Source: an uncultured beta proteobacterium
GTDB taxonomy: Bacteria; Pseudomonadota; Gammaproteobacteria; Burkholderiales; Burkholderiaceae_C
Length of the DNA: 33,794 bases
Assembly (NCBI GenBank): GCA_903876715.1
Contig: CAIRBF010000165.1
Span: 1-33,794 of the forward strand
Direction of reading: 5' to 3'
In this document: piece by piece, positions 1 to 8,365 of the stretch
How positions within the stretch are numbered: the stretch's first letter is position 1
Layout: each line of letters starts with the position of its first letter
The notes under the pieces: model-generated
Databases searched by the model: none
The model's input: only the letters and a program-made list of their open reading frames with translations
Told to the model about the DNA's origin: nothing
Made by a program: the position numbers and the translations under genes

Positions 1-738
1 CAGCTGCTCGTCGAAGAAGGTCTCCTTCTTGTGCACCGACCAGGCCCGGAACCGCCCCATGTGGTACGGGATGGCCCCGCCGCCGTGCGGGATCACGAGC
101 TTGAGGTTGGGGAAGCGGGTGAAGACGTCCGAGGACAGCAGGGACGTGATCGCGATGCTCTCCTCGGTGATGAACTTCAGCGTGTAGGACAGACGCGGCT
201 CGCAGCTGCCGGCCGAGTGCACCAGCGCCGGGATGTCGAGCTCGCACAGTTTCTCGTACAGCGGGAACCAGAACGGGTCACCGAGCCCGGGCGGCGGCGC
301 GCAGTCGCCCTCGGTCGGGTCCGGATTGAGCAGGCAGCCGATGAAGCCCTGCTCCTTGACGCGGAACTCCAGCTCCTCGAAGCAGTTCACCGGCGAGGTG
401 TCGCGGTACTGCGGCAAGCCGGCCACGCCGCGAAAGCGCGTGGGGAACATCTGCACCGTGCGGTGGACCAGGTCATTGATGTGCTTGGTCCACAAAGCCG
501 TCACCTTGGCCGGCTTGACCGAATGCATCTGCATGTAGGGCCGCGGCGACAGGAACTGGATGTCGGTACCGACCCGGTCCATGATGTCGATGATCGTCTG
601 GCCCGCCTTGCGCACGGCCTCGTCCGACAGGGTCGGGATGACGTTCGGGTTGGCGCGGCTGGCCACGAGCTCGGCCATGAACTTGTAGCTCTCCGGGGGA
701 ACGACGACGTGGGCGTGGGAGTCGATGATCAAGGGCAT
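1..738 (-). CDS. Amidohydrolase, 4-oxalomesaconate hydratase-like (partial, C-terminus beyond window)
   Basis: The first 246 residues are present and the frame is open at the window edge. The protein begins MPLIIDSHAH, giving the HxH metal-binding motif on the first strand of an amidohydrolase-2 TIM barrel. Further on are FIGCLLNPDP, a PALVHSAGSC segment and IPHGGGAIPYHMGRFRA. From memory, these resemble LigJ-type 4-oxalomesaconate hydratases of the protocatechuate 4,5-cleavage pathway; related decarboxylases of the ACMSD family are the main alternative. It would be cytosolic and metal-dependent. The ATG is preceded by GAAGAGG. The RidA-like gene lies 41 bp upstream in the same direction, so the two are probably co-transcribed from the promoter at 1243-1270. 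The specific reaction is inferred; the family assignment is firm. Confidence 0.82.
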   Translation of the reverse strand, partial: MPLIIDSHAHVVVPPESYKFMAELVASRANPNVIPTLSDEAVRKAGQTIIDIMDRVGTDIQFLSPRPYMQMHSVKPAKVTALWTKHINDLVHRTVQMFPTRFRGVAGLPQYRDTSPVNCFEELEFRVKEQGFIGCLLNPDPTEGDCAPPPGLGDPFWFPLYEKLCELDIPALVHSAGSCEPRLSYTLKFITEESIAITSLLSSDVFTRFPNLKLVIPHGGGAIPYHMGRFRAWSVHKKETFFDEQL

Positions 739-779
739 CGGGAAACCTCTTCAGTGGATGTGGAGGGCCAAGGGCGTGT

Positions 780-1172
780 TCAGGCGATGACGGCGACGAT
801 CTCCAACTGCACCAGCATGCCCGCGGGCAGGTTGTAGACCAGGGTGTGGCGCGCTGGCCTGTCGTGCGGGTCGGGGAAGCATTGCAGCCACTGCTCGTTG
901 ACCGCCGCGCGCGCGGAGTCGTCCTTGATGTAGACGGTCATCCGGACCACGTTCGCCAAGGTGGCGCCACCGGCCGCCAGCAGCGCGCGCATGTGCTGGA
1001 AGGCAAAGCGGGCCTGCGCCGCCACATCGGGCGGCAGGGCGTCGGTGGCGGGATCCTTGCCCATGATCCCGGACGAGTAGATGACGTTGCCCACCCGGGC
1101 CCCCATCGGGATGGGCGCGGTGCCGTGGGAGACGCCAGGGACTTCCAGGCTGCGGCCGCTGCGATCGCTCAT
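780..1172 (-). CDS. RidA/YjgF/YER057c family protein
   Basis: This 130-residue protein has the usual length of the RidA (YjgF/YER057c/UK114) family. Recognisable features are GNVIYSSGIMG in the first third, the VVRMTVYIKD strand and the C-terminal RPARHTLVYNLPAG segment, where the arginine sits at the place of the substrate-carboxylate-binding Arg. Classical RidA deaminates reactive enamine/imine intermediates; many relatives in catabolic clusters instead act on pathway-specific intermediates, which is more likely here because it heads an aromatic-type operon. GGAGGAG lies six bases before the ATG. It is the first gene after a promoter with the shared inverted-repeat operator and is followed by the amidohydrolase. 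Confidence 0.9.
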   Translation of the reverse strand: MSDRSGRSLEVPGVSHGTAPIPMGARVGNVIYSSGIMGKDPATDALPPDVAAQARFAFQHMRALLAAGGATLANVVRMTVYIKDDSARAAVNEQWLQCFPDPHDRPARHTLVYNLPAGMLVQLEIVAVIA

Positions 1173-1231
1173 GCTTGCTCCTCCGTCACGGGCGTCCTGC
1201 GTGCTGGTGCAACGCGGTCGCCATGGGCTTC

Positions 1232-1270
1232 TTAGTCACCTAAGTCTAGCAAACGGCCGATAGCGATCAA
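1232..1270 (-). promoter_or_regulatory. Promoter and operator of the RidA-amidohydrolase operon
   Basis: Read on the minus strand: -35 TTGATC at 1265-1270, 16-nt spacer, -10 TAGACT at 1243-1248, then the inverted repeat TTAGGTGACTAA at 1232-1243, which shares one base with the -10. Transcription would start inside the repeat, giving a leader of roughly 60 nt before the RidA start at 1172. The same arrangement occurs at 10389-10427, 27026-27066 and 32597-32637. The promoter and operator are read from sequence; binding by the neighbouring MarR protein is inferred. Confidence 0.65.
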
Positions 1271-1356
1271 GTCCCGGTGAAAGGCCCCGGATCAGGAATA
1301 ACCCGCAGCTCACAGCCGCTCCAGGCGGCCCGCGTCAGCCGGTCCGCGCCGCGCGT

Positions 1357-2013
1357 TCAACGCGGCCGACGCAGCGGCGGCAGGGTCCGGTTCCTGGTGA
1401 TCTCGTCCTGCTCGAGGTTCTTCATCATCGCGAGCGCCGTGCGCCGGAAGACCACAAGGTCCTCGGCGGGTATCCCGCTCACGGCTACGGCGTTCAGGTC
1501 CTCTGCCAACGGGATCAACGTGGGCTTCAGCGCCCGCCCCTGAGGCGTGAGCTCGACGCACACGTTGCGCAGGTTGCTGGGCAGCTTCTTGCGGGTCACA
1601 TAACCCAGTCTCTCCATGGCGCGCAAGGCGCTGTAGGTCGTGGGCTCGGTGACGCCCGCCATCTCTGCCAGTTCACGCTGAGTGATCCCATCGTGCTCCC
1701 AAAGGACGCGCAGGAAGGCCCAGTACCCGTGGGAGACCGAATGGTCCATGAGCCGGATCTGCAGGCCGCGCGTCAAAGAGCGCAGCAGTTCCTTGACGAC
1801 GTGGCCCAGCCTGTCGTTGGGAATCGCGTCGCGCCAGTTCCGGCGGGAAGACAGAGGGGCCAGCAACGCCAGGGCGTCAGGGTCCGCAACCGGCGCCGTC
1901 ATGGATTTCTTGCCCTTGCCTGCCCCCCTGCGGCCGCTCGCCAACGGCGCTTCGGGACCCCCTTGCCGGCTGACTTCGGAACTGCGCTTGGAGCGACGGG
2001 TGGAGAGTGTCAT
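1357..2013 (-). CDS. MarR family transcriptional regulator
   Basis: This 218-residue protein contains a MarR winged-helix domain over about residues 65-205. GITQRELAEMAGVTEPTTYSALRAMERLGYVTRKKLPSNLRN is the helix-turn-helix plus wing, followed by a dimerisation helix with VELTPQGRAL. The N-terminal extension of about 40 residues is rich in Arg, Lys and Ser and may not be translated: an in-frame ATG at 1902 (MTAPVADP) would give 181 residues, closer to the family norm. Neither start has a clear ribosome binding site, so the longer form is given. It sits between the PDR-reductase operon and the RidA operon, same strand. MarR proteins in such clusters usually repress and release DNA on binding an aromatic ligand; it is the best local candidate for the TTAG-N4-CTAA sites. 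Confidence 0.9.
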   Translation of the reverse strand: MTLSTRRSKRSSEVSRQGGPEAPLASGRRGAGKGKKSMTAPVADPDALALLAPLSSRRNWRDAIPNDRLGHVVKELLRSLTRGLQIRLMDHSVSHGYWAFLRVLWEHDGITQRELAEMAGVTEPTTYSALRAMERLGYVTRKKLPSNLRNVCVELTPQGRALKPTLIPLAEDLNAVAVSGIPAEDLVVFRRTALAMMKNLEQDEITRNRTLPPLRRPR

Positions 2014-2077
2014 GTGGGCATCGGTTCGAAGACTGCGCCGCCGGGCGGCGGCGGCCTGCAGATTTTCTGGACTTTAC

Positions 2078-2117
2078 TTAGTGTACAGATGGCCGATGTG
2101 AAATTCCGGATCCGGAA
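2078..2117 (-). promoter_or_regulatory. Candidate control region of the marR gene
   Basis: The gap upstream of the MarR gene holds a perfect 14-bp palindrome TTCCGGATCCGGAA at 2104-2117 and, 22 bp closer to the gene, a degenerate copy of the shared operator (TTAGTGTACA at 2078-2087; only one half matches TTAG). No convincing -35/-10 pair was found, so the promoter itself is not placed. The palindrome could be an operator for this or another regulator. Confidence 0.35.
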
Positions 2118-2194
2118 CGAAGCTTCTCAACAGCGCCCACCCGGCACTCGAGAGCGTCTCCAGGCTCGGGCTGTGCCAAGCTCCAGAGGGGCAC

Positions 2195-3175
2195 TCACAA
2201 GTCCAGCACCAGTCGCGGACTGCGGGCGCGCGAGACGCAGATCATGATCTCGTCCGTGGCATCCTCGTCGAGCACGTAATCCCGATGTTCGGGGATACCG
2301 TCGAGCACGGTGGTGCGGCACGCGCCGCAGGTGCCGCTTTCGCACGAGCTCGGCGCGGGAAGGCCCCGGTCGCGCAGCGCCTGCAGGATGCTGGTGCCGG
2401 CCGCGACCGGAACCTCGAGGCCGCTGCGGGCCAGGCGCACGGTGAACCCCTGCACCGGCGATGGTGCCTGCGGCGCCGCCACGGGTCCGGCGCCGAAGTC
2501 CTCGAAGTGCACACTACCCGCAGGCCAGTGACGGCTGAGGGCCCGCACGGACTGCATGAGCGGCACGGGCCCGCAGCAGTAGAGGTGGGTGCCCGGCGCT
2601 GGCTCCGCCAGCAGGGAGGCAAAGTCGAAGGCCCGTGCGGGATCGCCCAAGTCGTGGTGAAGGCGGCAGTGCGGCGCCACAGCGGGCGCACGCAGCTCAT
2701 CGGCAAACGCCGTCGTCTCGGGCGAGCGGGCACAGTAGACAAGCTCAAAAGGCCGCGGCCCGCCCTTCAGGGCGTGCACCATCGCGACGATCGGCGTGAT
2801 GCCGATGCCCCCGGCGATGAACAGGAAGCGCTGCGCATGCGCGTCCAGCGGGAAGAAGTTCTCCGGCGCGCCCACCGGCAGCAGGTCGCCCACCTGCACC
2901 CGATCGACCAGGCTGCGCGAACCACCGAGACCCTGGGCCTCGCGCTTGACGGCGACCTGGTAGCGGTGGCGCTCACCCGGCGCATTGCACAGGGAGTAGC
3001 GGCGCGTCAGGCCCACGGGAGTCATCACCACGACGTGGGCGCCGGCCTCGAAGGCCGGCAGCAGGTCCGCGCCCGCTGACGGAACCAGGTCGAACAACAC
3101 GATGTCGTGCGCGATCTGGCGCCGGCTGGCCACACGCAGCGTCATCATCGCGCCGGGTTCTTCGGCGCCGCTCAT
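2195..3175 (-). CDS. PDR/VanB family oxidoreductase (reductase of a Rieske oxygenase)
   Basis: This 326-residue protein has the phthalate dioxygenase reductase/VanB architecture: an FMN-binding FNR-like domain (RRYSLCN, residues 58-64), an NAD-binding domain (GGIGITP, 122-128; YCCGP, 199-203) and a C-terminal plant-type [2Fe-2S] ferredoxin domain with cluster cysteines 278, 283, 286 and 313. It would pass electrons from NADH to a terminal Rieske oxygenase such as those encoded at 9075 and 31216. The start at 3175 was chosen over longer options because ATGA overlaps the stop of the upstream dehydrogenase gene, indicating translational coupling. It is the last gene of the operon starting near 10316. 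It is the only such reductase in the window and may serve both oxygenases (inference). Confidence 0.93.
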   Translation of the reverse strand: MSGAEEPGAMMTLRVASRRQIAHDIVLFDLVPSAGADLLPAFEAGAHVVVMTPVGLTRRYSLCNAPGERHRYQVAVKREAQGLGGSRSLVDRVQVGDLLPVGAPENFFPLDAHAQRFLFIAGGIGITPIVAMVHALKGGPRPFELVYCARSPETTAFADELRAPAVAPHCRLHHDLGDPARAFDFASLLAEPAPGTHLYCCGPVPLMQSVRALSRHWPAGSVHFEDFGAGPVAAPQAPSPVQGFTVRLARSGLEVPVAAGTSILQALRDRGLPAPSSCESGTCGACRTTVLDGIPEHRDYVLDEDATDEIMICVSRARSPRLVLDL

Positions 3176-4365
3176 GCCCGACTCCCCCCTCGGACCTCGT
3201 CGATGCCGACCTGGTGCTTCAGCAGCACGTCCCGGCCGCTGGCCGAGGAGGCGAGCGCGGCGTCGCAAACCTCGAGGTTCGCCAGGCCCCAGCGCGCATC
3301 GTGCAGGGCGGGCCGGCGGCCTGTGACGGCGTCGTGGAGTTCATCGAGGACCAGGTCCCGCGGCCCACGGCCTGTGGGCAGCGCGATCTCCCTGCACCCG
3401 GACGCGTCGTAGATCAGGAGCCCGTCTGCAGACTGCCGGATGTCGCCGCGCTCGCAACTCACGAGCGTGATGCCGAAGAAAGGCTGGTGGGGCGACGGCG
3501 ACCAGTCGGCACGACGCGCGCGCGCCTGCTTGGCGCGCAACACCTCCTCTGCCGTCTGGGGGCCCGGCGCCGGGGTGCGCGGGTCGTAGCGCGCCGGCTG
3601 GTGGAAGCCCGACTCGGTGATGCCGAAGCACAGGTCTACACTGGAGAAGCCGCCGTAGCCGTTGTAGACGGCCGTGGCGACGGACTCGTCCTCGAAATCG
3701 AGGTAGGCGACATGCGCGCCCGTGCCCGGGCGCTGCGGGTTCCAGTCGAAGGTGCGCGCCCTCACGCTGCGCACCCGCCCGCCGCACAGCAGACGCAGCA
3801 TGTCGAACTGGTGCGCGCCCTGGCGGTAGGTGACGCCCCCGCCCTGGCCGGCGTCGAGCTCGTCAGGCCGCCGCGGGCGGTGCATCCAGTCCGTGTAGCA
3901 CCAGGTATGGACCATGCGCACGCGGCCGAGTTCGCCACTGGCGACGAGTTCGCGCATGCGCTGCACCGGCAGGTCGTAGCCGTGCGAGTGCCCGACCAGC
4001 ACGGTGCGGTCCGAGCGCCGGGCGGCATCGACCAGAGGCAAGGCGCGCGCCACGTCTTCAGCCATCGGCTTTTCGACCAGCACGTGCTTGCCGGCGGCCA
4101 GGCACTGCAGCACCTGGTCCACGTGGAGGCAGGTCGGCGTGGCGATGTAGACCGCCTGCAGACCGGGGTGCGCGAGCAGGCTGGTCAAGTCGGCATAGGC
4201 GGCCACGCCGTTGTCGCGCGCAATCTCGTCGCGCACGGCCTCCACGCAGTCGGCCACCGCGACGAGTTCGAAACCCGGATGGCGCCGGATCGCTGGCAGG
4301 AACGACCGTCCGGCCGTGCCGAAACCCACGATGCCCATACCGATCGACCCGTCGTGCTCTTGCAT
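3172..4365 (-). CDS. Gfo/Idh/MocA family dehydrogenase, phthalate 4,5-cis-dihydrodiol dehydrogenase-like
   Basis: This 397-residue protein has a Rossmann fold with GIVGFGTAGR at residues 11-20, the family EKP motif at 98-100 and the GGVTYRQGAHQFD active-site region with His185. The C-terminal part FFGITLVSCERGDIRQSADGL resembles, from memory, Pht4-type phthalate 4,5-cis-dihydrodiol dehydrogenases rather than sugar dehydrogenases. The expected role is NAD(P)-dependent rearomatisation of a cis-dihydrodiol made by a Rieske dioxygenase. AAGGA precedes the ATG by about nine bases. It is followed by the PDR reductase with a 4-bp overlap, and lies 63 bp after the ABC ATPase gene. Family is certain; substrate is inferred from resemblance and neighbours. 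Confidence 0.87.
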   Translation of the reverse strand: MQEHDGSIGMGIVGFGTAGRSFLPAIRRHPGFELVAVADCVEAVRDEIARDNGVAAYADLTSLLAHPGLQAVYIATPTCLHVDQVLQCLAAGKHVLVEKPMAEDVARALPLVDAARRSDRTVLVGHSHGYDLPVQRMRELVASGELGRVRMVHTWCYTDWMHRPRRPDELDAGQGGGVTYRQGAHQFDMLRLLCGGRVRSVRARTFDWNPQRPGTGAHVAYLDFEDESVATAVYNGYGGFSSVDLCFGITESGFHQPARYDPRTPAPGPQTAEEVLRAKQARARRADWSPSPHQPFFGITLVSCERGDIRQSADGLLIYDASGCREIALPTGRGPRDLVLDELHDAVTGRRPALHDARWGLANLEVCDAALASSASGRDVLLKHQVGIDEVRGGSRA

Positions 4366-4428
4366 GCGCCTGTCCTTGATGCGGTTGGTGTGGTTATCGC
4401 CGGGCCGGCCTGCTCAAGCCTCGGCCGG

Positions 4429-5550
4429 CTAGGCGATGCACTGTGGCGCCCGGATGCGCACACGCAAGGCTTGCCCCACCTCGACCGCGAAGGACGGATG
4501 GGCGCGCATGAGCAACTGACGCTCACCGATGCGCAGCTGAAGGTCCAGGCGCTCGCCGAGGAAGACCTTCTGCACGACCACCCCGCTCAGGGTCGTGAAG
4601 CCGTCGTCGACGCCGGTCGCGGGCTCGATGTCCTCCGGGCGGATCGACAGCAGCATCGCCTCGCCGGCGCGCAGCACCCTCGGAGCCTGCACCTCCAGCT
4701 CGCCGACGGGCGTGCCCAGGCGGTAGCGATGCGGACCGGCCGCCGGCCCGAGCACCTGCGCGTCGATGAAGTTGGTCGAACCGACGAAGTCGGCCACGAA
4801 ACGGTTGCAGGGGCGCTCATAGATCTCGCGCGGGGACGCGACCTGCTCGATGCGACCTTCGCGCATCACGGCGATCTCGTGCGAAAGCGCCAGCGCCTCG
4901 CTCTGGTCGTGGGTGACGTAGACCGTCGTCAACCCGAGTTCGCGCTGCAGGCGCTGCAACTCGAAGCGCATGCGTTCGCGCAGCTTGGCGTCGAGGTTGG
5001 ACAGGGGCTCGTCCAGCAGCAGCAGCCGCGGCTCCATCGCCAAGGCCCGGGCCAGCGCCAGGCGCTGCTGTTGTCCGCCGGACAAGGCCGTGGCGTCGCG
5101 CTGCGCGTACGCCTCCAGGCCCACCACCGCGAGCACATGCATCACCTTGTCGTGGATCTGGCGGGCTGCGTGCCGTGCCCGGCTCACGCGCAGCGGGAAG
5201 GCGGCGTTCTCGAAGACGCTCAGGTGCGGCCAGATTGCGTAGGACTGGAACACCATCCCGATGTTGCGGCGGTTGGCCGCGACGAAGACACCGCGCTGGC
5301 TGCACGACACGAGCTCGCCGGCGATGCTGACCCGCCCCGCCACCGGGCGCTCCAGGCCGGCGATGCAGCGCATCGTCGTGGTTTTGCCGCAGCCGCTGGG
5401 GCCGAGCAGCGTGAACAGGCTGCCCTCGCGCACCGCGAAGTCCACACCCTGGACGGCGCGCACCACCCTACCCTGCGCATCGACATAGTTGGCCTGCAGG
5501 CCCTCGACCTGCAGAAGCGCGCCAGACCCCGGCTCAGAGCTGCTTGACAC
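4429..5550 (-). CDS. ABC transporter ATP-binding protein, iron(III)/organic anion type
   Basis: This 373-residue ATPase has Walker A GPSGCGKT at 50-57, Q-loop VFQSY near 100, signature LSGGQQQ at 156-162, Walker B LLLLDEP at 176-182 and a C-terminal TOBE-like domain (SIRPEDIEP onward), as in FbpC/PotA-type importers. It would energise uptake through the fused permease encoded just upstream. The start is GTG at 5550, preceded by GGGAAG, overlapping the permease stop by 17 bases. The binding-protein, permease and ATPase genes form a complete importer inside the Rieske operon, so its substrate is more likely the aromatic growth substrate or a related organic anion than iron; this is inference. 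Confidence 0.93.
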   Translation of the reverse strand: MSSSSEPGSGALLQVEGLQANYVDAQGRVVRAVQGVDFAVREGSLFTLLGPSGCGKTTTMRCIAGLERPVAGRVSIAGELVSCSQRGVFVAANRRNIGMVFQSYAIWPHLSVFENAAFPLRVSRARHAARQIHDKVMHVLAVVGLEAYAQRDATALSGGQQQRLALARALAMEPRLLLLDEPLSNLDAKLRERMRFELQRLQRELGLTTVYVTHDQSEALALSHEIAVMREGRIEQVASPREIYERPCNRFVADFVGSTNFIDAQVLGPAAGPHRYRLGTPVGELEVQAPRVLRAGEAMLLSIRPEDIEPATGVDDGFTTLSGVVVQKVFLGERLDLQLRIGERQLLMRAHPSFAVEVGQALRVRIRAPQCIA

Positions 5551-7264
5551 CGTACTTCCCGCCCAACCATTGCGCCACCATGACGAGGAACAGCAGCGCG
5601 ACCATGAACATCACCCCGAGCGCCGACAGCTCGACGAGCTGACCGGCCTCCCAGAGTTCCCACACGACGATGGCCAGCACCTCGGACCCCGGGCTGTACA
5701 ACAAGATCGACGAGGACAGCTCACGCATCGAGACGATGAGGACGAAGATCCAGCCGGCGAGCAGGCCTGGCTTGAGCAGCGGCAGCACGATGCGCCGGAA
5801 GGTGGCGCCCCAGGAGGCGCCGGACATCTGCGCCGAGTCCTCGAGCTCCTGGTGGATCTGCAGCAGCGCCGTGGTGTTGTAGCGCATCCCGTAGGGCATG
5901 AAGCGGGTGACGTAGGCCAGCAGCAGGATCCACAGCGTGCCGTAGATGCCGACGTCGAAGTTCAGGAAGAACACCATCATCGCCAGACCCACCACCAGAC
6001 CCGGCAAGGCGATGGGCAGCGAAGCCAGTTGGTCCAGCAACCAGCGGCCCGGCCAGCGCGTACGCACGACGATCCAGCAGACCACCGAGGTCAGCAGCAT
6101 CACCAGCGTGGCGCTGCCCAGCGCGAGCAAGACGCTGTTGCGCACCGCGGGCCAGAAATTGTCATGGCCGAGCACGGCCCGGTAAGGGTCCAGCGTCAGG
6201 TTCCGCAGCGCCTCCAGCGACGGCACCGCGTAGAAGCTCTGGAACGACGACCAAAGCAGCACCAGGAAGGGCAGCAGCACGATGAGGGCGAAGTAGACGA
6301 CGAACACCGCCGCCGTCAGGTAGCGCCAGCGGCCCAGGTCCAGAACCCGCGGCCGGAAACCCTTGCCCGTGACCGTCACGTAGCGCCGGGAATGGCGCGT
6401 CACCCGCGACTGCAGGTAGATGCCGAGCGCGGCCACCACCAGCAGCACGGTGGCGTAGGCGGACGCGAGACCGATGCGGCTGGGATACTGATGGATCGCC
6501 TGGTAGATGGCCGAGGTGTACACCTGCAGGCCCACGGGCAGCCCGATCAGCGCGGGGACCTCGAAGGACTCGATGGCGCGGATGAACAGGATCAGCAGCG
6601 TGGCCACCGCCGCGGGCCAGCTCAGCCTCAGGCTGATGCGCCGTGCCACCTGCCAGGTGCTGGCGCCGCTCATCAGGGCCGACTCCTCGAGCGAGGGGTC
6701 CATGGAGCGGAAGGCGGCGCTCATGATCAGGAAGGCCACCGGCGAGTAGTGCAGGCCGTCGACCCAGATCATGCCGCCCATCGAATACACGTTGACGAAC
6801 ACGTGGCTGGTGCCGGTGAGCGTCTGCAGCGCGAGGTTCACCAGGCCGATCTTCGGGCTGGCCAGCAGGATCCAGGCGATCGTGAAGAGGACACCCGGCA
6901 CGATCAGCGGCACGACGCTCAGCGCGTAGAACAGCCGCTTGAAGGGCGTGTTCGTGCGCTCGTTCATCCAGGCCAGCAGCGTGCCGACAGCGAAGGCCAG
7001 CAGCGCCGTGCCGCCGGCGAACACCAGGGAATGGCCCAGCAGGCGGCCCGTGTCCGCCGCCCCGAGCGCCTCGCGGTGGTTGTCCAGCGTCAGCACGCCG
7101 GCCGTCGCGGCGGTGCCCGGCGTGTGCACGCTCTGCCACAGGAGGTAGAGCAGCGGCACCAGGGCGAGGAAGGCCACCACGGCCACGCTGGCGCCCAGCG
7201 CCAGCCAGCGGGGCTCGAAAACCCGGCCCAGGCGCCCGGCAGCAAGAGTGCCGGAAGTGGTCAC
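5534..7264 (-). CDS. ABC transporter permease, two fused membrane domains (FbpB-like)
   Basis: About 576 residues with roughly twelve hydrophobic segments in two homologous halves, each ending in a binding-protein-dependent permease EAA loop (LEESALMSGASTWQVARRISLRLSWPA in the first half, LEDSAQMSGASWGATFRRIVLPLLKPG in the second). Such duplicated permeases are typical of iron(III), thiamine and 2-aminoethylphosphonate importers. The start chosen is GTG at 7264, because its GTGA overlaps the stop of the binding-protein gene and AAGAAGG lies six bases upstream. A longer form starting at 7306 lies inside the upstream gene and is less likely. It would act in the inner membrane with the ATPase encoded at 4429. 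Confidence 0.92.
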   Translation of the reverse strand: MTTSGTLAAGRLGRVFEPRWLALGASVAVVAFLALVPLLYLLWQSVHTPGTAATAGVLTLDNHREALGAADTGRLLGHSLVFAGGTALLAFAVGTLLAWMNERTNTPFKRLFYALSVVPLIVPGVLFTIAWILLASPKIGLVNLALQTLTGTSHVFVNVYSMGGMIWVDGLHYSPVAFLIMSAAFRSMDPSLEESALMSGASTWQVARRISLRLSWPAAVATLLILFIRAIESFEVPALIGLPVGLQVYTSAIYQAIHQYPSRIGLASAYATVLLVVAALGIYLQSRVTRHSRRYVTVTGKGFRPRVLDLGRWRYLTAAVFVVYFALIVLLPFLVLLWSSFQSFYAVPSLEALRNLTLDPYRAVLGHDNFWPAVRNSVLLALGSATLVMLLTSVVCWIVVRTRWPGRWLLDQLASLPIALPGLVVGLAMMVFFLNFDVGIYGTLWILLLAYVTRFMPYGMRYNTTALLQIHQELEDSAQMSGASWGATFRRIVLPLLKPGLLAGWIFVLIVSMRELSSSILLYSPGSEVLAIVVWELWEAGQLVELSALGVMFMVALLFLVMVAQWLGGKYGVKQL

Positions 7265-8322
7265 CGCGCCTTCTTGATGAAGGCTTCGTCGTACATCTTC
7301 AACCACCGGTCCTGGCGATCGAGGGCCTGGACGGCATCGATCAGCTTGAAGGTCGGCAGCTTGTTCAGATGGGATTCGACCTTCCGGCTGGTCGGACCGT
7401 AGTCGGCGTCGGCCATGATCTTCTGGCCCTCGCCGAGCACGAAGTCGTAGAACAGCGTGGCGGCATTGGGGTTGCGGGCCTTGGCCATGACGGCCACGGC
7501 TGCCGGGTAGGCGAACAGCGGCTGCAGATACAGCCCTTCCACCGGCGCCCCCTTGCGCTTGAGCTGCTCGGGGTTCCAGCTGTAGACCGTCAGCGCCAGC
7601 GGCACCTCCCCCGAAGCCACCATGCCGGCGAGTACCGAGTGGCCCTTGCGCACCGAGATGCCGTTGACGGAGACGATGGTGTCGAACAACTTGCGCGCCA
7701 CCTCCTCACCCATCTCGGCGCTCAGAGCCCCCCACCAGATGTGGTCGTTCGCCTCGACGGCGAGCTTGCCCTTCCACTTCGGGTCGGTCAGGTCCTGGTA
7801 GGACTTCGGCAGGTCCTCCTTGCGGACCAGGCGGGTGTTGTAGGACGCCGTGAACACGTCGAGGTTGAAGGCCGCCCACTGGTGGTGCGCCGGCACCGCG
7901 CCGGAAATCAGGTCGGCTTGCACCGAGGAGCGGACCTCCTGCAGCAGCTTCTCGCGCGCCGCAGCCTCGGTGTCCGCGGAGGTGCTGAGGAAGACGTCGA
8001 CCTCGTGGCGGCCGGCACGCGACTCGGCGAAAATACGCTGCATGATCGCCTCGGAGCCGGCCCGCCAGAGCTTGACCTTGATGCCGTGCTTGCGCGTGAA
8101 GGCCTCGGCCATGTCCTTGACGATCGGGTGTGCGTAGTAGACGGAGAGCTCGCCCTCCTTCTTCGCGCCGTCGAGCAGGCGCGCCTGGCGGTCCGCCCCC
8201 TCGTAGGTGGCGACCTGGGCCACAGTGCGCCCGTCCTTGCCGGCCTGGGCCCAAGCCGCCGGCAGCGCCTGCGACAACAGGACGGCCAGCGGCAGCAGCA
8301 GCCGGATTCGGGAACCCTTCAT
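7261..8322 (-). CDS. Periplasmic substrate-binding protein, family 1 (iron/organic anion type)
   Basis: This 353-residue protein begins with a Sec signal peptide (MKGSRIRLLLPLAVLLSQALPAAWAQA, likely cleaved after AWA), followed by the two-lobed extracellular solute-binding fold seen in FbpA/AfuA-like and phosphonate-type proteins (KDMAEAFTRKHGIKVKLWRAGSE; PKSYQDLTDPKWKGKLAVE; ATLFYDFVLGEGQKIMADADYGPTSRKVES). The paired-tyrosine motif expected for iron in true ferric-binding proteins is not evident, supporting an organic substrate. AAGGAG lies upstream of the ATG. It is the first gene of the transporter trio in the Rieske operon, 43 bp after the class II aldolase gene. Confidence 0.91.
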   Translation of the reverse strand: MKGSRIRLLLPLAVLLSQALPAAWAQAGKDGRTVAQVATYEGADRQARLLDGAKKEGELSVYYAHPIVKDMAEAFTRKHGIKVKLWRAGSEAIMQRIFAESRAGRHEVDVFLSTSADTEAAAREKLLQEVRSSVQADLISGAVPAHHQWAAFNLDVFTASYNTRLVRKEDLPKSYQDLTDPKWKGKLAVEANDHIWWGALSAEMGEEVARKLFDTIVSVNGISVRKGHSVLAGMVASGEVPLALTVYSWNPEQLKRKGAPVEGLYLQPLFAYPAAVAVMAKARNPNAATLFYDFVLGEGQKIMADADYGPTSRKVESHLNKLPTFKLIDAVQALDRQDRWLKMYDEAFIKKAR

Positions 8323-8365
8323 ACTCGTCTCCTTGTCGCGGTACCGGCCTGCAGCAGCGCCCGCC

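Noticed and set aside
3214-5547. 777-codon open frame on the plus strand
   Set aside because: It is antisense to the dehydrogenase and ABC ATPase genes, both of which have clear motifs in the opposite strand.
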